Part shown: in pieces, positions 1 through 10,650 of the stretch
How positions within the stretch are numbered: position 1 is the first letter of the stretch
How the letters are laid out: the number at the start of each line of letters is the position of its first letter
From: Ichthyophonus hoferi
Taxonomy: Eukaryota > Opisthokonta > Ichthyosporea > Ichthyophonida > Ichthyophonidae
Assembly (NCBI GenBank): GCA_002751075.1
Contig: NAOQ01000094.1
Coordinates: forward strand, 39,552 to 63,055
Direction of reading: 5' to 3'
DNA length: 23,504 bases
Notes under the pieces: model-generated
Database searches by the model: none
What the model saw: the letters and a program-made list of their open reading frames with translations, nothing else
What the model was told of the DNA's origin: nothing
Made by a program: the position numbers and the translations under genes

Positions 1-1939
1 GTCATTGTGAATATACACTAATAGTAGCCTTCCCTTTGAACGAGCTTCACCAATGGCCTCATGTAAAGTACCCTGGAAGAAGGGCGGCGATTCGCCACCA
101 TACCTCTCTGTATAATGTTAATATATAATTGGTTGAAACTATGATAAGAAATTAAATTTAATATTAAAAGGATTAAGAATTGTTGGAAATATTAATAATT
201 AATTAATGAAAAAAAAATCAATACAGTTAATATATGGTCACTAACACTGGAGTATACAAAGAGTATAAGTGAATAAAAATAATTCCAGATGTAGTTTGTA
301 TACTAATTACTTAAACATATGCAACGTAATGAACATATATAGCCTACAGGATGAAACATATTCACATAGTATAATAATACACAACATAGAGCAATGCAAT
401 ACAACAAAAGAGTACAACTATAATTTAAATAATATCAATACCATACTACACCTCCCTCTTTCTCCTTGCTATTATCAATATAACCATGACATACTCTTTC
501 TACGAAATCATCCCTTACCTAAAAACTTACATGCATTAATATTAATTGGTTGTCATATATCTTTTTTCCCTTTTTTCAATATTCTTGTACATCTTACATT
601 ACATCATTATTATTATCCTAGCGTTGCCATATCATATGATATTGGATGTATATATGTATATATATATATAGGTATATACTATAGTATATCGTATAACTAT
701 CATTATCCAATCCCTGTACCATCATAAGACAACCATCATGTGTTTTTTACCTACCTGCAAATCCCTGACAGAACATAGTGGTAGCCTGTGTAATAGTTCC
801 AGTCCCAGAGGAAACTATAAATAGGATCAAGATGAGAGCACATATTAGAGATGATAATCTCTAATCACGCCGTATATGTTATCTATCTCCTTTCGCGATT
901 GTTTATATAAGATAATTATTCCAGAAAATGCGGAGATATGATAAATGCTATTAATATGCATTAAAACATTAGACCTTGTAAAATTCAAGCCAATAAACAG
1001 AGGAGAAAGGCATATTTGGACTGGAGTGCTAAGCGTACTTAAAGGTTTGCGTTGATTGATAGAACCAGTAGCTGGAAGTGTCTGTATTGGAGGAATGGCT
1101 TTATAATTAATATATGGCCTTATAGCGAGAGAAAGAGAGTGATAATAAATTTTATAGTAGGCATATTATTAGGAAGATACCGTACGTATTAATAGTAGGT
1201 AATAATATAATAAAGATAGCATGGGTAAGCCTATATTATTGTGTTTATATCACTTTTTTCTCACGAAATATATATAACTATACATCACCTAACTAATTAC
1301 TGAATTGACTCTACCACATCCACATCTTTAAATACATAAACCATTACTTCGCTCTATAAATCTATAACAAAAAATATAATTATAGACATAGTTATCGGCC
1401 AATAGAAACGGTTAATATAATTTTAAAATGATCAACCTATAATAGCGTGCTATCACCCCAATCCAGGTTATTTATTCGATTATGAGTATTATTACTATTT
1501 TAAGAATGATTATTCTCTCTTTTGATTCATCATTCCCCTTCATTCAGACTCCAATCTCTTTATTTACTAATACATCAACTTGTAAAACCAAAGCGTTTTA
1601 ATTGGGTCCAAGTTAAAATAAAATAATACATTCATGTGCACACACATACATCATTGTCATTTAAGATAGCATTGGGACTCATCCTATCTGCAAAGGGGCC
1701 AAAAAGGCGTGGTGGGTTAGCTCCAAAATGAGCTAAAAGATCAGTCTCATGATGAAATTGGTTCACGGCGGTAAAGGGATCGGTAAGCAATGGTGATAAT
1801 GTCTCCTCTGCAACTAATTAATTGAATGAAAAGAGATAGAATGAATAGGTGTATACGTAAGTATGCTTGTATATTTCTAAATATATATAATTAGAAACAT
1901 AATAGCAATAACCATAATAATGGTAATAACAATAACAAC

Positions 1940-1974
<35 letters not shown>

Positions 1975-4759
1975 TTATATGTAGTACCAGATGTATGTGT
2001 AAATGGGAATGTGTATATGTGATTATTTAGGTGTTAATTGGTGCGCTCTACCTTGCGTAATAGATTATAAATTAAGTAAGAGTCAATCACATTTAATCAC
2101 GATAATTCCTATTTGTTAATGTTTGATATATATATCCAAGCCCCCATTTACAAATACTCTCCCTTCAATATATATATGAACCAATTCAATTCGATCCAAA
2201 CTGATCCCATTAATTGACATTTAATTAGCACTCCTAGTAACAATAAGTATAATGGTTGCGACTATGCCACTCAAATAATATATTCTGTCGCTTAATTCGC
2301 CAATAAGCAATAAATAATAAAGATATACTAGAAAAATAAGAAGGAGCATGGGTGAGATATAAACCAATGAAGAAAAGGATTTAAAATATCGACTAATCAT
2401 AATTAAGATACATACGAGGGATAGGGTTTACGTTCTCATCCTCAAGTAACATTACGTGTACTGGAGAGGGAAGCTCAAGGCTTTCAAGGGTAGTCTGATG
2501 GTATGAGATAGTAAGAAAATTGGGAAAAGGATTAATAGGTAAACTGAGTAGTAGGAGAGGAAATAGAAAGATATAGTTAATCTTGGTTGATTGCACCTAA
2601 TTGTGAATAATTATAATTAATTAATAATTAAAAATGATTAAAAATGATGAAAAATAATACTAATAATAAGAAATAAATTAAATAGGCAATTAATAATAAA
2701 ACAAAATATGATGCAAGTATAGAGAGTATTAAAAAACACATACTCGGTTGGCTGGATTTTGCATGTAGTCCGAATAAAGAATTTGGTTTCTTACTGCCAC
2801 ACCAGTTACCTCTTGTAATTTATCCTTTACCTACATAGGAGAGGTGACATTAGATAGGTTGTATGGAGGTCTATAACGTATAGTGTGTAATGAATAGGAT
2901 ACATTGCATATTGTATAGTGTATAGTGTATGGCGCATAGTGTATAGCGTATAATGTATAATGTATATAATGTATATATTATTATAGTATACCATCTTTAT
3001 ATTGTCTGTAGGGCACATATTCAATTCAAAGGTCTCTTCCTTCCACATGATAAACATTTTAATATCTTTCTCGGTGCTATTCTCATTGGAATCCGATAGA
3101 TTCTCATAATAGGAAGTTTTTATGTTGATCTGTCCGGCATGGCTGCCATCATCTTCTCCCTCATCTTCGTCTGTATGATATTAAATTAATAATATTGGTA
3201 AATACACAAGTCTCTTATAATTAGTGGGTATGTTATCCTATTGTCTCTTATAAACACATGCGATTATATTATACATATATGTATGTATGTATGTATATAT
3301 GTATAGCTTCGACATGGTAATTAATGTCGACCTATACAGTATATTATTTAGAAATAGATCCGTAAATATTCACAACAAAACAAAGACTATTATGAAGAAA
3401 GGAAAAGAAATATCCCTGTGGTCAGACAATATAACTATTAATAAAACAGAAAGAACTATTAATAAAATAGAAAGAAGAGAGATAAGAGCATATGCATATG
3501 AGTAGGCTTGTGTGTGTGAACGTGTGTAATACACTTAAAGTGGTGGAAGAAGGAAAATAAGGTACAACCTTCAATCACCAAGGGTTGACTAGGATCTGTT
3601 TGCCAGGGGGCTGGGATTTGGTGCCCAGCCTGGGCCCTAACACCAATAATAGAATTATGTTATGTCAATTAATAAAAAGGTATGAGGGACAATGCAGCAG
3701 TAGGGAATGCTATGTATACTATGAGCGAACAACGGTAATCATTCACACAGGATAAATTATATACAACCAATACATACAGACATAAACCTTCCTTAATAAA
3801 CTTGTATTATATTAAGTTATTACTTGGGTGTTCTTTTTCTTTCTTAATACATTTCTTAGCCTAAAACTTTATTTTCCTCTCCTCTTTAAGATACATACAA
3901 AATGTATAAATGCTAAAAACAGCATATTCTTTCTCATCCTAGTATTTGCATCTTTAACTTAAGAATATCTCCTGAAAATAGAGGTAGAAAAAACAGGTCG
4001 ATTAATCATGCCAACATTGACCAAAAAACAAGGTCTCCTAGCAGCGTACTGCTTACATTGTCTCCTGTGGTTGCACAACATTGCCAAGGATATCGGCTGC
4101 AGTCGCAAATGCAACCTGAAAAAATGTAAATTAGTTAGGGTATTAAAATTAATGTATTGTCCAAGTCCAATTGCATAATACAGAGCAACTGTGCTATACA
4201 AGTTGTGCTTTTGACGCGGATATTTTTCTTTATCCAATGCAAGGAAACAAGATAAAAATCCACAAGAGTAAATAAAACATGGCATATTACCTCACGATTC
4301 CAACCACAGCTCTCCAGTATGGATACACTGACTTCAAAATCAAGTTGGGTGGCTTGCTATAAAATAAAAAGTAAAAGTTAATAAAGATCTTATGTTTATT
4401 AAATGACAAGATAGAACTCAAAAAAACGCTTATAGACTTACTCTCAATGGAACATGAAATTTTGAAGAAGACCAACTATAATAATCCTAAACATAATTAC
4501 TTAGTTGCTGAAATCAAGGTATAGAGACGGACCTCAATCCATAAGCAAAACCTCTCTTTATAAATTGCAACTCATATACGATAAATAAACAAGTGTAAAA
4601 TAAATACATATCATCTCTTTCTAACTATTTCAATATAAAAAGGTATACATACATATACATAAGTAAATAGATGTAATCAAGAACATAAAAACAAACCTGA
4701 AACTCAATAAGTAACTCATCTCTATTGATAGTAATGGCGTTATCCATATTATCATCCAT
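1..4759 (-). CDS. FAF1: FAF1-like ubiquitin adaptor (UBA-UBL-UAS), 5' eleven exons, 3' part outside window
   Basis: Exons in coding order: 4697-4759, 4291-4356, 4057-4115, 3569-3636, 2992-3170, 2744-2830, 2416-2494, 1650-1807, 1039-1081, 755-814, 1-107. They sum to 969 nt (323 codons), and every junction has GT-AG ends and agreeing phase. Exons 1-3 encode a UBA domain (about residues 13-58, with SILESCGWNREVA as the alpha2/alpha3 turn). Exons 5-7 encode a ubiquitin-like domain (about 119-195, from IKMFIMWKEETFEL through QEVTGV to VHVMLLEDE). Exons 10-11 start the UAS thioredoxin-like domain (RYGGESPPFFQGTLHEA, then LLLVYIHND). In FAF1, UBA binds ubiquitin, UAS binds long unsaturated fatty acids and a C-terminal UBX binds p97/VCP; the UBX would lie off the window. 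UBA followed by a UBL and a late UAS favours FAF1 over FAF2, which lacks the UBL and has UAS near residue 140. No membrane hairpin is seen. Exons 9-10 are the least certain: they are short, low-complexity (S/T-rich) and chosen largely by phase. Confidence 0.85.
1940..1973. repeat. (AAT)n microsatellite
   Basis: About eleven units of AAT/ATA in an intron of the FAF1-like gene, upstream on the coding strand of exon 8. Confidence 0.9.
2876..2976. repeat. Imperfect TATAGTG/TATAATG minisatellite
   Basis: A run of 7-10 base units (GTATAGT, GTATAAT, GCATAGT) immediately downstream of FAF1-like exon 5, inside the intron at 2831-2991. It also yields a spurious Tyr/Ile-rich open frame on the minus strand. 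Confidence 0.8.
3270..3303. repeat. (TATG)n microsatellite
   Basis: A short run of ATGT/TATG units flanked by ATAT, in an intron of the FAF1-like gene. Confidence 0.8.
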
Positions 4760-5644
4760 GTACACTTTATAATATTTACTGTATGTTAGTTACTCTACGG
4801 TTTATTTACAACTTGGTAAACGTAAACCTATATCTCAATCTTTTTCTCCTTATTACTTGTGCAAGTGAAAACCATATTTGGGTTATTAATCAAAACACCT
4901 GAGCCACTTTGACTGTTAGCATACCAGATCCGAGAAGTAAAATTATAGTACATTATGATCATATTTCAGTCATTTCTGTGTTTATTGTGTCAATTTTATA
5001 CCTTATTTAAGTAAAAATGGCAAGTTTGTACCATTTACTCACTACACTAGGTGTTGATGTAAAAAAAAATTGCTTACATTTTAAGGGTTTTAGTGTTGTT
5101 TGGTTACTTTTGCATTTAAGTCAATTGGTTTTACATGTTCATTGGATTGGATAAATCTTATCTATATTTTACTGTTCCTATTCAATTTGAGCCATATGCT
5201 ATATTTTTTTAGAACGTGTAGTTTGTCATTATATAATAGCGATCATACGTAGTGTTGGATTCATAACAACTAAAAAATATGTAGTAGCTTAATGCCATCA
5301 GTTGTCTCCTCCATAAACCCTAAAATAGAACAAAGTAGCTTCTAGTCAGAACTTGTATATATGATCTAGATTTTTCATGTACAAACTATATGCACAATTA
5401 GTTTAACTAAAAAATTCCATAAATCCCAGGAGTTTTCTTAATGCGTTTTATTCATATTTATCGGATAATTATTGCATAATCATTGGTATTATAAATAGCA
5501 CGCGATTAATATTATTCTTAAATACTACATTTACGATTTCATAACCCTTTTTTATAGGAAAATGATGTAGGAAACAGAATACAAAACCTTTCATTGTGGC
5601 ATACAGAATGTGGAATTTTAGTTACTACTAAACATTAGCCCAGT
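4760..5644. other. Intergenic region upstream of the FAF1-like gene
   Basis: This stretch separates the start of the FAF1-like gene (minus strand) from the inverted-repeat element to the right. I see no coding exon in it on either strand; all frames are broken by frequent stops. The promoter and 5' UTR of the FAF1-like gene must lie in its left part. A TATA-like run reads ATTATAAAG on the minus strand about 10-20 bases before the ATG, too close to be a convincing TATA box, so I do not call a promoter element. Confidence 0.5.
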
Positions 5645-6705
5645 ATCTTCTGATACTGACATTGATAACTGGCTGCTTGGGCTGAAACCATTATGGTAAA
5701 TTCCCTGAAAGGCCTATGGTTGATGGGGAATCAAGTGATGTCTACTTATCAGATGGGCATTTGGAAAGGCAAGTTTTGATTATTGATTATATAGAGACAA
5801 CTAATATAAATAAATTTATATTGCTTAGCAGGAATTAAGAGTTCCTATTTATAGTAATTGGTTAATGATGCTTAATTCTTTCTTTGGCTGGGTTCGCGTT
5901 ACAAATAGTTGTTTGATCTTATCTGTCCTCAAGGCTTAGTGTATTGTTTTGTACAGAAGGTGCGTAGGTTCGTTCAACAGGCAACTGGCCGTACCTATTG
6001 TAAAGAACCTATCGAAACACATAATTCATGGAAAATTTGATAAAGATATCCCAATTTACCGATTGACTCTTTAGCGAGCTACCTCATAGGTATAACAATG
6101 GCTCACTTATTTAGTATTAACAAATCAATCTATCAGGTTGGAAAATGCTATGCAGTTAAATCATTATGCACTAACTCGATCTTAGCTACAATCATTGATC
6201 TACTTGCTATTTCGGCTTCGATTGATGCGTAATTCATCAGTGGTTAGCAGTTTTGTAACAGGAACTCTAACTACCAAACAGCATAAATTTATTTACTGTT
6301 GGGAATCTTCCGTGAACTATATTTTCCGATAGGGATTTTAAAGATAGGTACAGCCAGTTGTCTATTGAATCTACACGCCTTCTGCTGTAGGACCTCTGAC
6401 AATACAACTAAGCCAACAGATTAGATCAAACAACTATTTTGAACGCAAGCCTCATTAACAAATTACTATAAATTGGAACTTTTAATTCCTGCTAAGTAGT
6501 ATAAATTTATTTGCATTACTTTTGTCTTTATAGAATCAATAATCAAAACTTGCCTTTCCAAAAAAAAAAAATAGTGCAGAACAATATATTTTACGCTTGC
6601 TCATCTAATAGGTAGACATTACTTGATTTCCCACCAACCACCGGCCTTTTGGGGAAATTACCGTCTTGATTTCAACCCTATATAAACATCTCAGTATCAG
6701 ACATT
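5645..6705. mobile_element. Inverted-repeat (foldback/MITE-like) element
   Basis: The left arm (about 5645-6031) and right arm (about 6302-6705) are imperfect reverse complements. Shared blocks include GGAAAGGCAAGTTTTGATTA near 5761 (right arm complement near 6560), AATAAATTTATA, AGCAGGAATTAA, ATAGTTGTTTGATCT and CAACTGGC. The unpaired centre is about 270 bases. A short insertion with an A/T homopolymer (near 6560-6600) interrupts the right arm. I see no transposase, so it would be a non-autonomous DNA element or an inverted duplication. Ends and target-site duplications are not clear by eye. The outermost shared block is TCTGATACTGA (left, about 5648) and its complement TCAGTATCAGA (right, about 6691). 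Confidence 0.7.
6679..6686 (+). promoter_or_regulatory. TATA-like box of the lectin gene
   Basis: TATATAAA lies 65-72 bases before the lectin ATG, in an otherwise mixed stretch (CAACCC before, CATCTCAG after). A start of transcription about 30 bases downstream, near 6710, would give a 5' UTR of roughly 40 bases. The motif lies inside the right arm of the inverted-repeat element; the corresponding place in the left arm has no such motif. AT-rich DNA yields such strings by chance, so only the position supports the call. Confidence 0.45.
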
Positions 6706-6750
6706 ACATGTAGAATAGCAATAAATCTTAAATTTTGATATTAAGGCCCA

Positions 6751-9700
6751 ATGTTGCTATTCATCTCTACATTAGTACTTATTGCCCATATGGGCAATGT
6801 AGAAGCTAGGGGTTGGAAGAAGCCAAATGAAATTAACTGTAAGCATTCATTTACATATTAGCTTGATGCGGGGCTGGGGCCACACATTGCACATAGATAT
6901 GTTAGACTACATTACTATGCCTCTGGGACCACTTAATAATGTTATTTTTCTTGAAGATCTACATATAATTGATTTTATTGTAACCTTTAATTTATTTTAA
7001 TTTTGCTAAACACAACCATCTCGGTGGCTGGCTTGACTGCACAGCAGAGTTCCATAAATCTAAGGGTGTGTTTTTGTTTCTTAACAATGTATTTTATTTT
7101 GCAGTGCGCGGACATAAAACACTTATGTCTTCATCCTATCAAAATTCGGACAGTGGTTGGGCTGTTGATGGCGATGATAAAACATTTACCCACACTGCCG
7201 TTAATCAATCATCGCAGCCATGGTGGTTGGTTGACATGAATGACGATTACATCGTTAATCGCGTTGTGGTATGTTACTAAGATAAATCCTTACTTTGTAT
7301 ATGTAATAATTGACATACAAGTGCCAAATAGTCTTCATACATTGATCTTTCAATGAACTCGGTTGGGTTGTCATAGCACTTAAACACTAGATTTATAGTC
7401 CTTTCTTATTTACATTATCGCTAAGATTCCAGCACATCTAGAGACTTGTTGATTTTGAATATGATGTATATAAAGCTTTATTTAACGCTTTCTTTAAATA
7501 ACAATTTTTTCCATAGATCGTTAATCGTGCAAAATATACATTTCGTCTTGGAAATGTGTTAATTACCGTGGACGATCGACCCTGTGGCGCTAAGCTAGTA
7601 AAAGCTGCCTTCAATTTACTAGAAATAGACTGCCCTCTCGAACCCATTGGCAGATATTTGAAAATCACACTCCTAAATGCCACTCATCAAGGAATTCTCT
7701 CTTTAGCCGAAGTGAAGGCATATGGAAAATTGGGCAAGTTATCTAATGTGTCTGTGTCTGAATCTATGTTCATTAAAATCTTTTTAGCAGGTCTTAGTAA
7801 TTTGTAGAGTTTGTTTTTTTCATACATAATTCACTCAAAAATAATTGAAAACTCCTGATCAATGGCAATGTAGTTTGTTCACTTTCTCCACTTAGTAATG
7901 GTATTCTCTTTTATCCTTTTTTAGGTGTTCTAACCAAAGTAATCATTAAATGCAGATCCCTGGGCAGTGAAATTTAAGGAAATTGACTGTAAGTATTGAT
8001 TTTGGCTGATTATCTGATTTAAGACCCTTGGTATATACATATCTGAAGCTAAACTTGCATTCTAGCGTTAATTAGCACCAAGTTTAAGTAATTTTCCTGG
8101 ATGTTAAACTCAATTTGTTATGACTATTTGCCTGAGTTCAATTTCTTAAAGCCGGGTCTTTGGATCTAAGCGCGCGCTTTTGTTTCCAAACTAAGTATCC
8201 TATTATGCAGTGTCTTGTTTGGATACAAAAATGTCTTCTACCCGCAACAATCAGACGACTAGTGTTAACGCGGTTGATGGCAATCTAGCCACATTTACCC
8301 ACACTGCCATTGATCATTCACAGCAGCCATGGTGGTTGGTTGACATGGGTGCCAATTATACCCTCAGACGCGTTGAGGTATGTTACTAATATAAATCTTT
8401 ACTAATATTTGTAATGATTGACGTACAAGTGTAAGATAGTTCTTATTCATTCATCCTTCAGTGACCTCAGTTGGGTTGTCATAGCGCTTAAACATTAGGT
8501 TTACAGTGCTTTCTTGTTTATATTATTGTTAAGATCCCATCACATCTAGAGACTTCTTGACTTTGAAGATGTTGTACATAGAGCTATATTTAACACTTTC
8601 TTTAAATAATAATTCTTTCCATAGATTTATAATCGTGTAGATCAGATGCATCGTCTTGGAAACGTTCAAATTACTGTGGACGATCAACCATGTGCCCCCA
8701 TGCTAGTTAACGCGGCCTTCCAAGTAGTGGGCATAAACTGCCCTTTCCAACCACGTGGCAGATTTTTGAAGATTCAACTGCTAAATGCCACTGAAAATGG
8801 AATTCTCACTTTAAATGAAGTGAAGGCGTACGGACATAAGTGTAAGTTAGCCTATGATTCTGTGTCTGACTCTACGTTTAGTAAAGTCTATTATAAGATC
8901 TTGCCAATATGTATAGTTTTTTTGTTAACATGCAGTTCACTAAAAAAATAACTGAAAACTCTTGATCAATGGTAATGTAATTTGTTCATTGTTCCTACTT
9001 GGTACTGGCATTTGTATGCTTTCTAACCAAAGCATTTATTACATGCAGTTTACCGAGGAACGAAGATTGGCGAAATTAATTGTAAGTATTGATTTTTGGC
9101 TGGGTGTTTAATTTAAGACCCTTGGTATATACATATATGGAGCTGAACTTACATTGTAGCATTGATTTTGTAACTATTTGCATTTGCTTGAGTTCAATTT
9201 TGTAAGATGGTATCTTTAGATCTATGGTAGTGTTTTTGTTTTCAAACTAAATATCCCATTATGCAGTGAGGAGACATAAAACAAATGTGTCTTCTATTTA
9301 CTTTTACAATCCAAGAATGACTGGTGCTTTGGCTCTTGATGGCAATCCATGGTCATTTTTCCACTCTGCCGAGTACCGTGAACGGACGCCATGGTGGGAA
9401 GTTGACATGGGTGCTGATTTCATCGTTACACGCGTTGAGGTATGTTATTAAGATAAATCATTACTTACTTACCTAATTATAGGCACACAAGTGTCAAACA
9501 GGTTTCATTCATTCATCTTTCAGTGACCTTAATTGGGTCGTTATATTGCTTGACTAGATTTAATGCACGCTTTTATTTACGTTTTTATTAAAATTCGATC
9601 ACATCTAGAGATTCCTTGACTTTGTCTAGTAACTTTTCCTATGTTGTGTATATAGCTATATTTGATACTTTCCCTGAACAATATAATTCCTTCCATAGAT

Positions 9701-9915
9701 CCTTAATCGTGTAAATTATTTTCAACGTCTTGGAAACGTTGTAGTTACTGTGGACAAGAAAAGCTGTGCTCCTAAGCTAGCAAATGCAGGTTTCGAAAAA
9801 GTGGGAATAAACTGCCTTACGCGACCACGTGGCAGATTTTTGAAGATTCAACTGGTTATTGCCCCTGAGAAGGGAATTCTCACTTTAAACGAGGTGACGG
9901 TGTATGGATACGCGG
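6751..9915 (+). CDS. Secreted protein with three tandem F-type-lectin-like (FTP) domains
   Basis: Exons: 6751-6838, 7105-7268, 7517-7733, 7956-7988, 8211-8377, 8625-8841, 9049-9081, 9267-9439, 9699-9915 (1,309 nt, 436 codons plus one base). Exon 1 encodes a signal peptide (MLLFISTLVLIAHMGNVEA, cleavage likely before RG) and a short linker. Each FTP domain is split in two exons at the same point with the same phases (N-half phase 1 to 0, C-half 217 nt phase 0 to 1). Domains 2 and 3 are each preceded by a 33-nt linker exon ending E-I-D/N. Family marks per domain: AxDG, PWW-(x)-VDM, NR, RLGNV, a conserved Cys pair (for example PCGAKL then EIDCP), GR(F/Y)LKI and LxLxEVxxYG. Known FTP proteins (eel fucolectin, tachylectin-4, pentraxin fusion protein) bind fucose outside the cell. 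Here the RGDCC segment is replaced by RAKYT, RVDQM or RVNYF, so sugar specificity is open. The 3' end is unresolved; exon 9 ends in phase 1. Confidence 0.85.
7105..7733 (+). other. FTP domain unit 1 (two exons)
   Basis: The N-half (7105-7268) runs from LRGHKTLMSSS to NRVV and carries AVDGDDKTFTHTA and QPWWLVDM. The C-half (7517-7733) carries IVNRAKYTFRLGNV, DDRPCGAKL, EIDCPLEP, GRYLKITL and LAEVKAYG. The R of the RGD-like site is kept but the acidic residue is replaced by Lys (RAK). The unit ends at a GC donor. Confidence 0.8.
7734..7739 (+). other. Non-canonical GC splice donor
   Basis: The base string at the end of the unit 1 C-half is TTGG then GCAAGT. At the same point units 2 and 3 read AAGT/GTAAGT and GCGG/GTAAGT. 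All positions of the donor match consensus except T to C at +2, the usual GC-AG form. The acceptor is ATGCAG ending at 7955. Confidence 0.75.
7956..9081 (+). other. FTP unit 2 with flanking 33-nt linker exons
   Basis: Linker exon 7956-7988 encodes DPWAVKFKEID, joined to the N-half 8211-8377 (AVDGNLATFTHTA, QPWWLVDMGAN) and the C-half 8625-8841 (YNRVDQMHRLGNV, QPCAPML, INCPFQP, GRFLKIQL, LNEVKAYG). Linker exon 9049-9081 (FYRGTKIGEIN) then leads into unit 3. This unit keeps an R-x-D at the place of the fucose-site RGD. Both linker exons resemble the end of exon 1 (KKPNEIN), so the repeating module is linker, N-half, C-half. Confidence 0.75.
9267..9915 (+). other. FTP domain unit 3 (two exons)
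   Basis: The N-half (9267-9439) has ALALDGNPWSFFHSA and TPWWEVDMGADF. The C-half (9699-9915) has LNRVNYFQRLGNV, KKSCAPKL, INCLTRP, GRFLKIQL and LNEVTVYG. The N-half is two codons longer than in unit 2. The donor GTAAGT follows at 9916, but reading through it reaches an in-frame TAG at 9966-9968, so the end of the protein could lie here. Confidence 0.8.
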
Positions 9916-10650
9916 GTAAGTTAACCTACGTGTCTGTGTCTGACTCTATGTTCAACACAGTCTATTAGTCAAAGTAAATGAGAATTACAATAAGAGAATT
10001 ATAAATTTTAACATAAAATGGCGACTGATAGATATGCTTGATTTTGCATGGTATTCTGTCTAATCTCTGTAATACTAATGGCTGAACGGGTCTATTCCAT
10101 CAGCTTGAGGAGGTGCAGAGACATTGATAATTCTAGGATTTCCTGGGAAATACAGTTATTTAGTAGGTGCATAATCAAGCACCTGTATATCTGTTAGATA
10201 AGTTAAGGGTAATGTATTAGTGTGTGCTATATAGTTGGTATAGTTAAATGTATACTGATAATACCTTGGCTTTTTTTAGTTTGCCTTTTTTTAGAACTAA
10301 AGCTTGTACCTAACTTATGTAAACGTTCTTAATCATTATTATTGTTGTTATTTATTACATTTGTTTATTATAACACACAGATTGTATTTTTCTCTGGTCA
10401 GTTGGTTAGGAATTCTTGGCCAGTGTACTGTAGTTAATGGTAAAGGAGTATTCCTATTTCTTTAGATATAATCCTGGCGATTGTACGGATTGAATAAAAC
10501 AGTATGGTCTGAATTATTCCCAGCTAATAACTTCTAGGAGAAATTGGGTTTGTTCTGTTTCTTTTCTATTGATACACTATCCATATGAGTAGAACCACCA
10601 CGGGATGTGGAGACTTCTTCCGAAATAAGAAAATTGCTTACCAAATTTAG
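9916..10650 (+). other. Region after FTP unit 3; possible 3' end of the lectin gene
   Basis: Three ends are possible. (a) No splicing, stop at 9966-9968. (b) A short phase-1 terminal exon from 10466 (after TTCTTTAG) encoding DIILAIVRIE and a stop at 10495-10497, overlapped by an AATAAA at 10493-10498. (c) Splicing onto the open stretch from 10651. Apart from these I see no coding sequence. The similarity among FTP units ends near 9965. Confidence 0.35.
10493..10498 (+). terminator. Candidate polyadenylation signal (AATAAA)
   Basis: An AATAAA hexamer lies 525 bases after the read-through stop of the lectin gene and inside the candidate terminal exon starting at 10466. In AT-rich DNA the hexamer is common; position is the only support. 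Confidence 0.3.

Noticed and set aside
269-727. Plus-strand 152-codon frame rich in Asn, Ile, Tyr and His
   Set aside because: Its composition simply mirrors AT-rich DNA. It lies inside an intron of the FAF1-like gene on the other strand and has no recognisable domain.
755-814. Exon 10 read as FLWDWNYYTGYHY, suggesting a FAF2-like membrane hairpin
   Set aside because: That frame does not join to the UAS exon. The phase-1 frame gives GFAERYGG, which fits the UAS start of the family.
2827-3057. Tyr/Ile-rich minus-strand frame
   Set aside because: Its first part is the true end of FAF1-like exon 5; the rest is a translated intronic TATAGTG minisatellite.
3959-4285. Minus-strand 108-codon frame
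   Set aside because: It covers FAF1-like exon 3 in the wrong frame and runs through introns. The UBA-encoding frame joins correctly to its neighbours.
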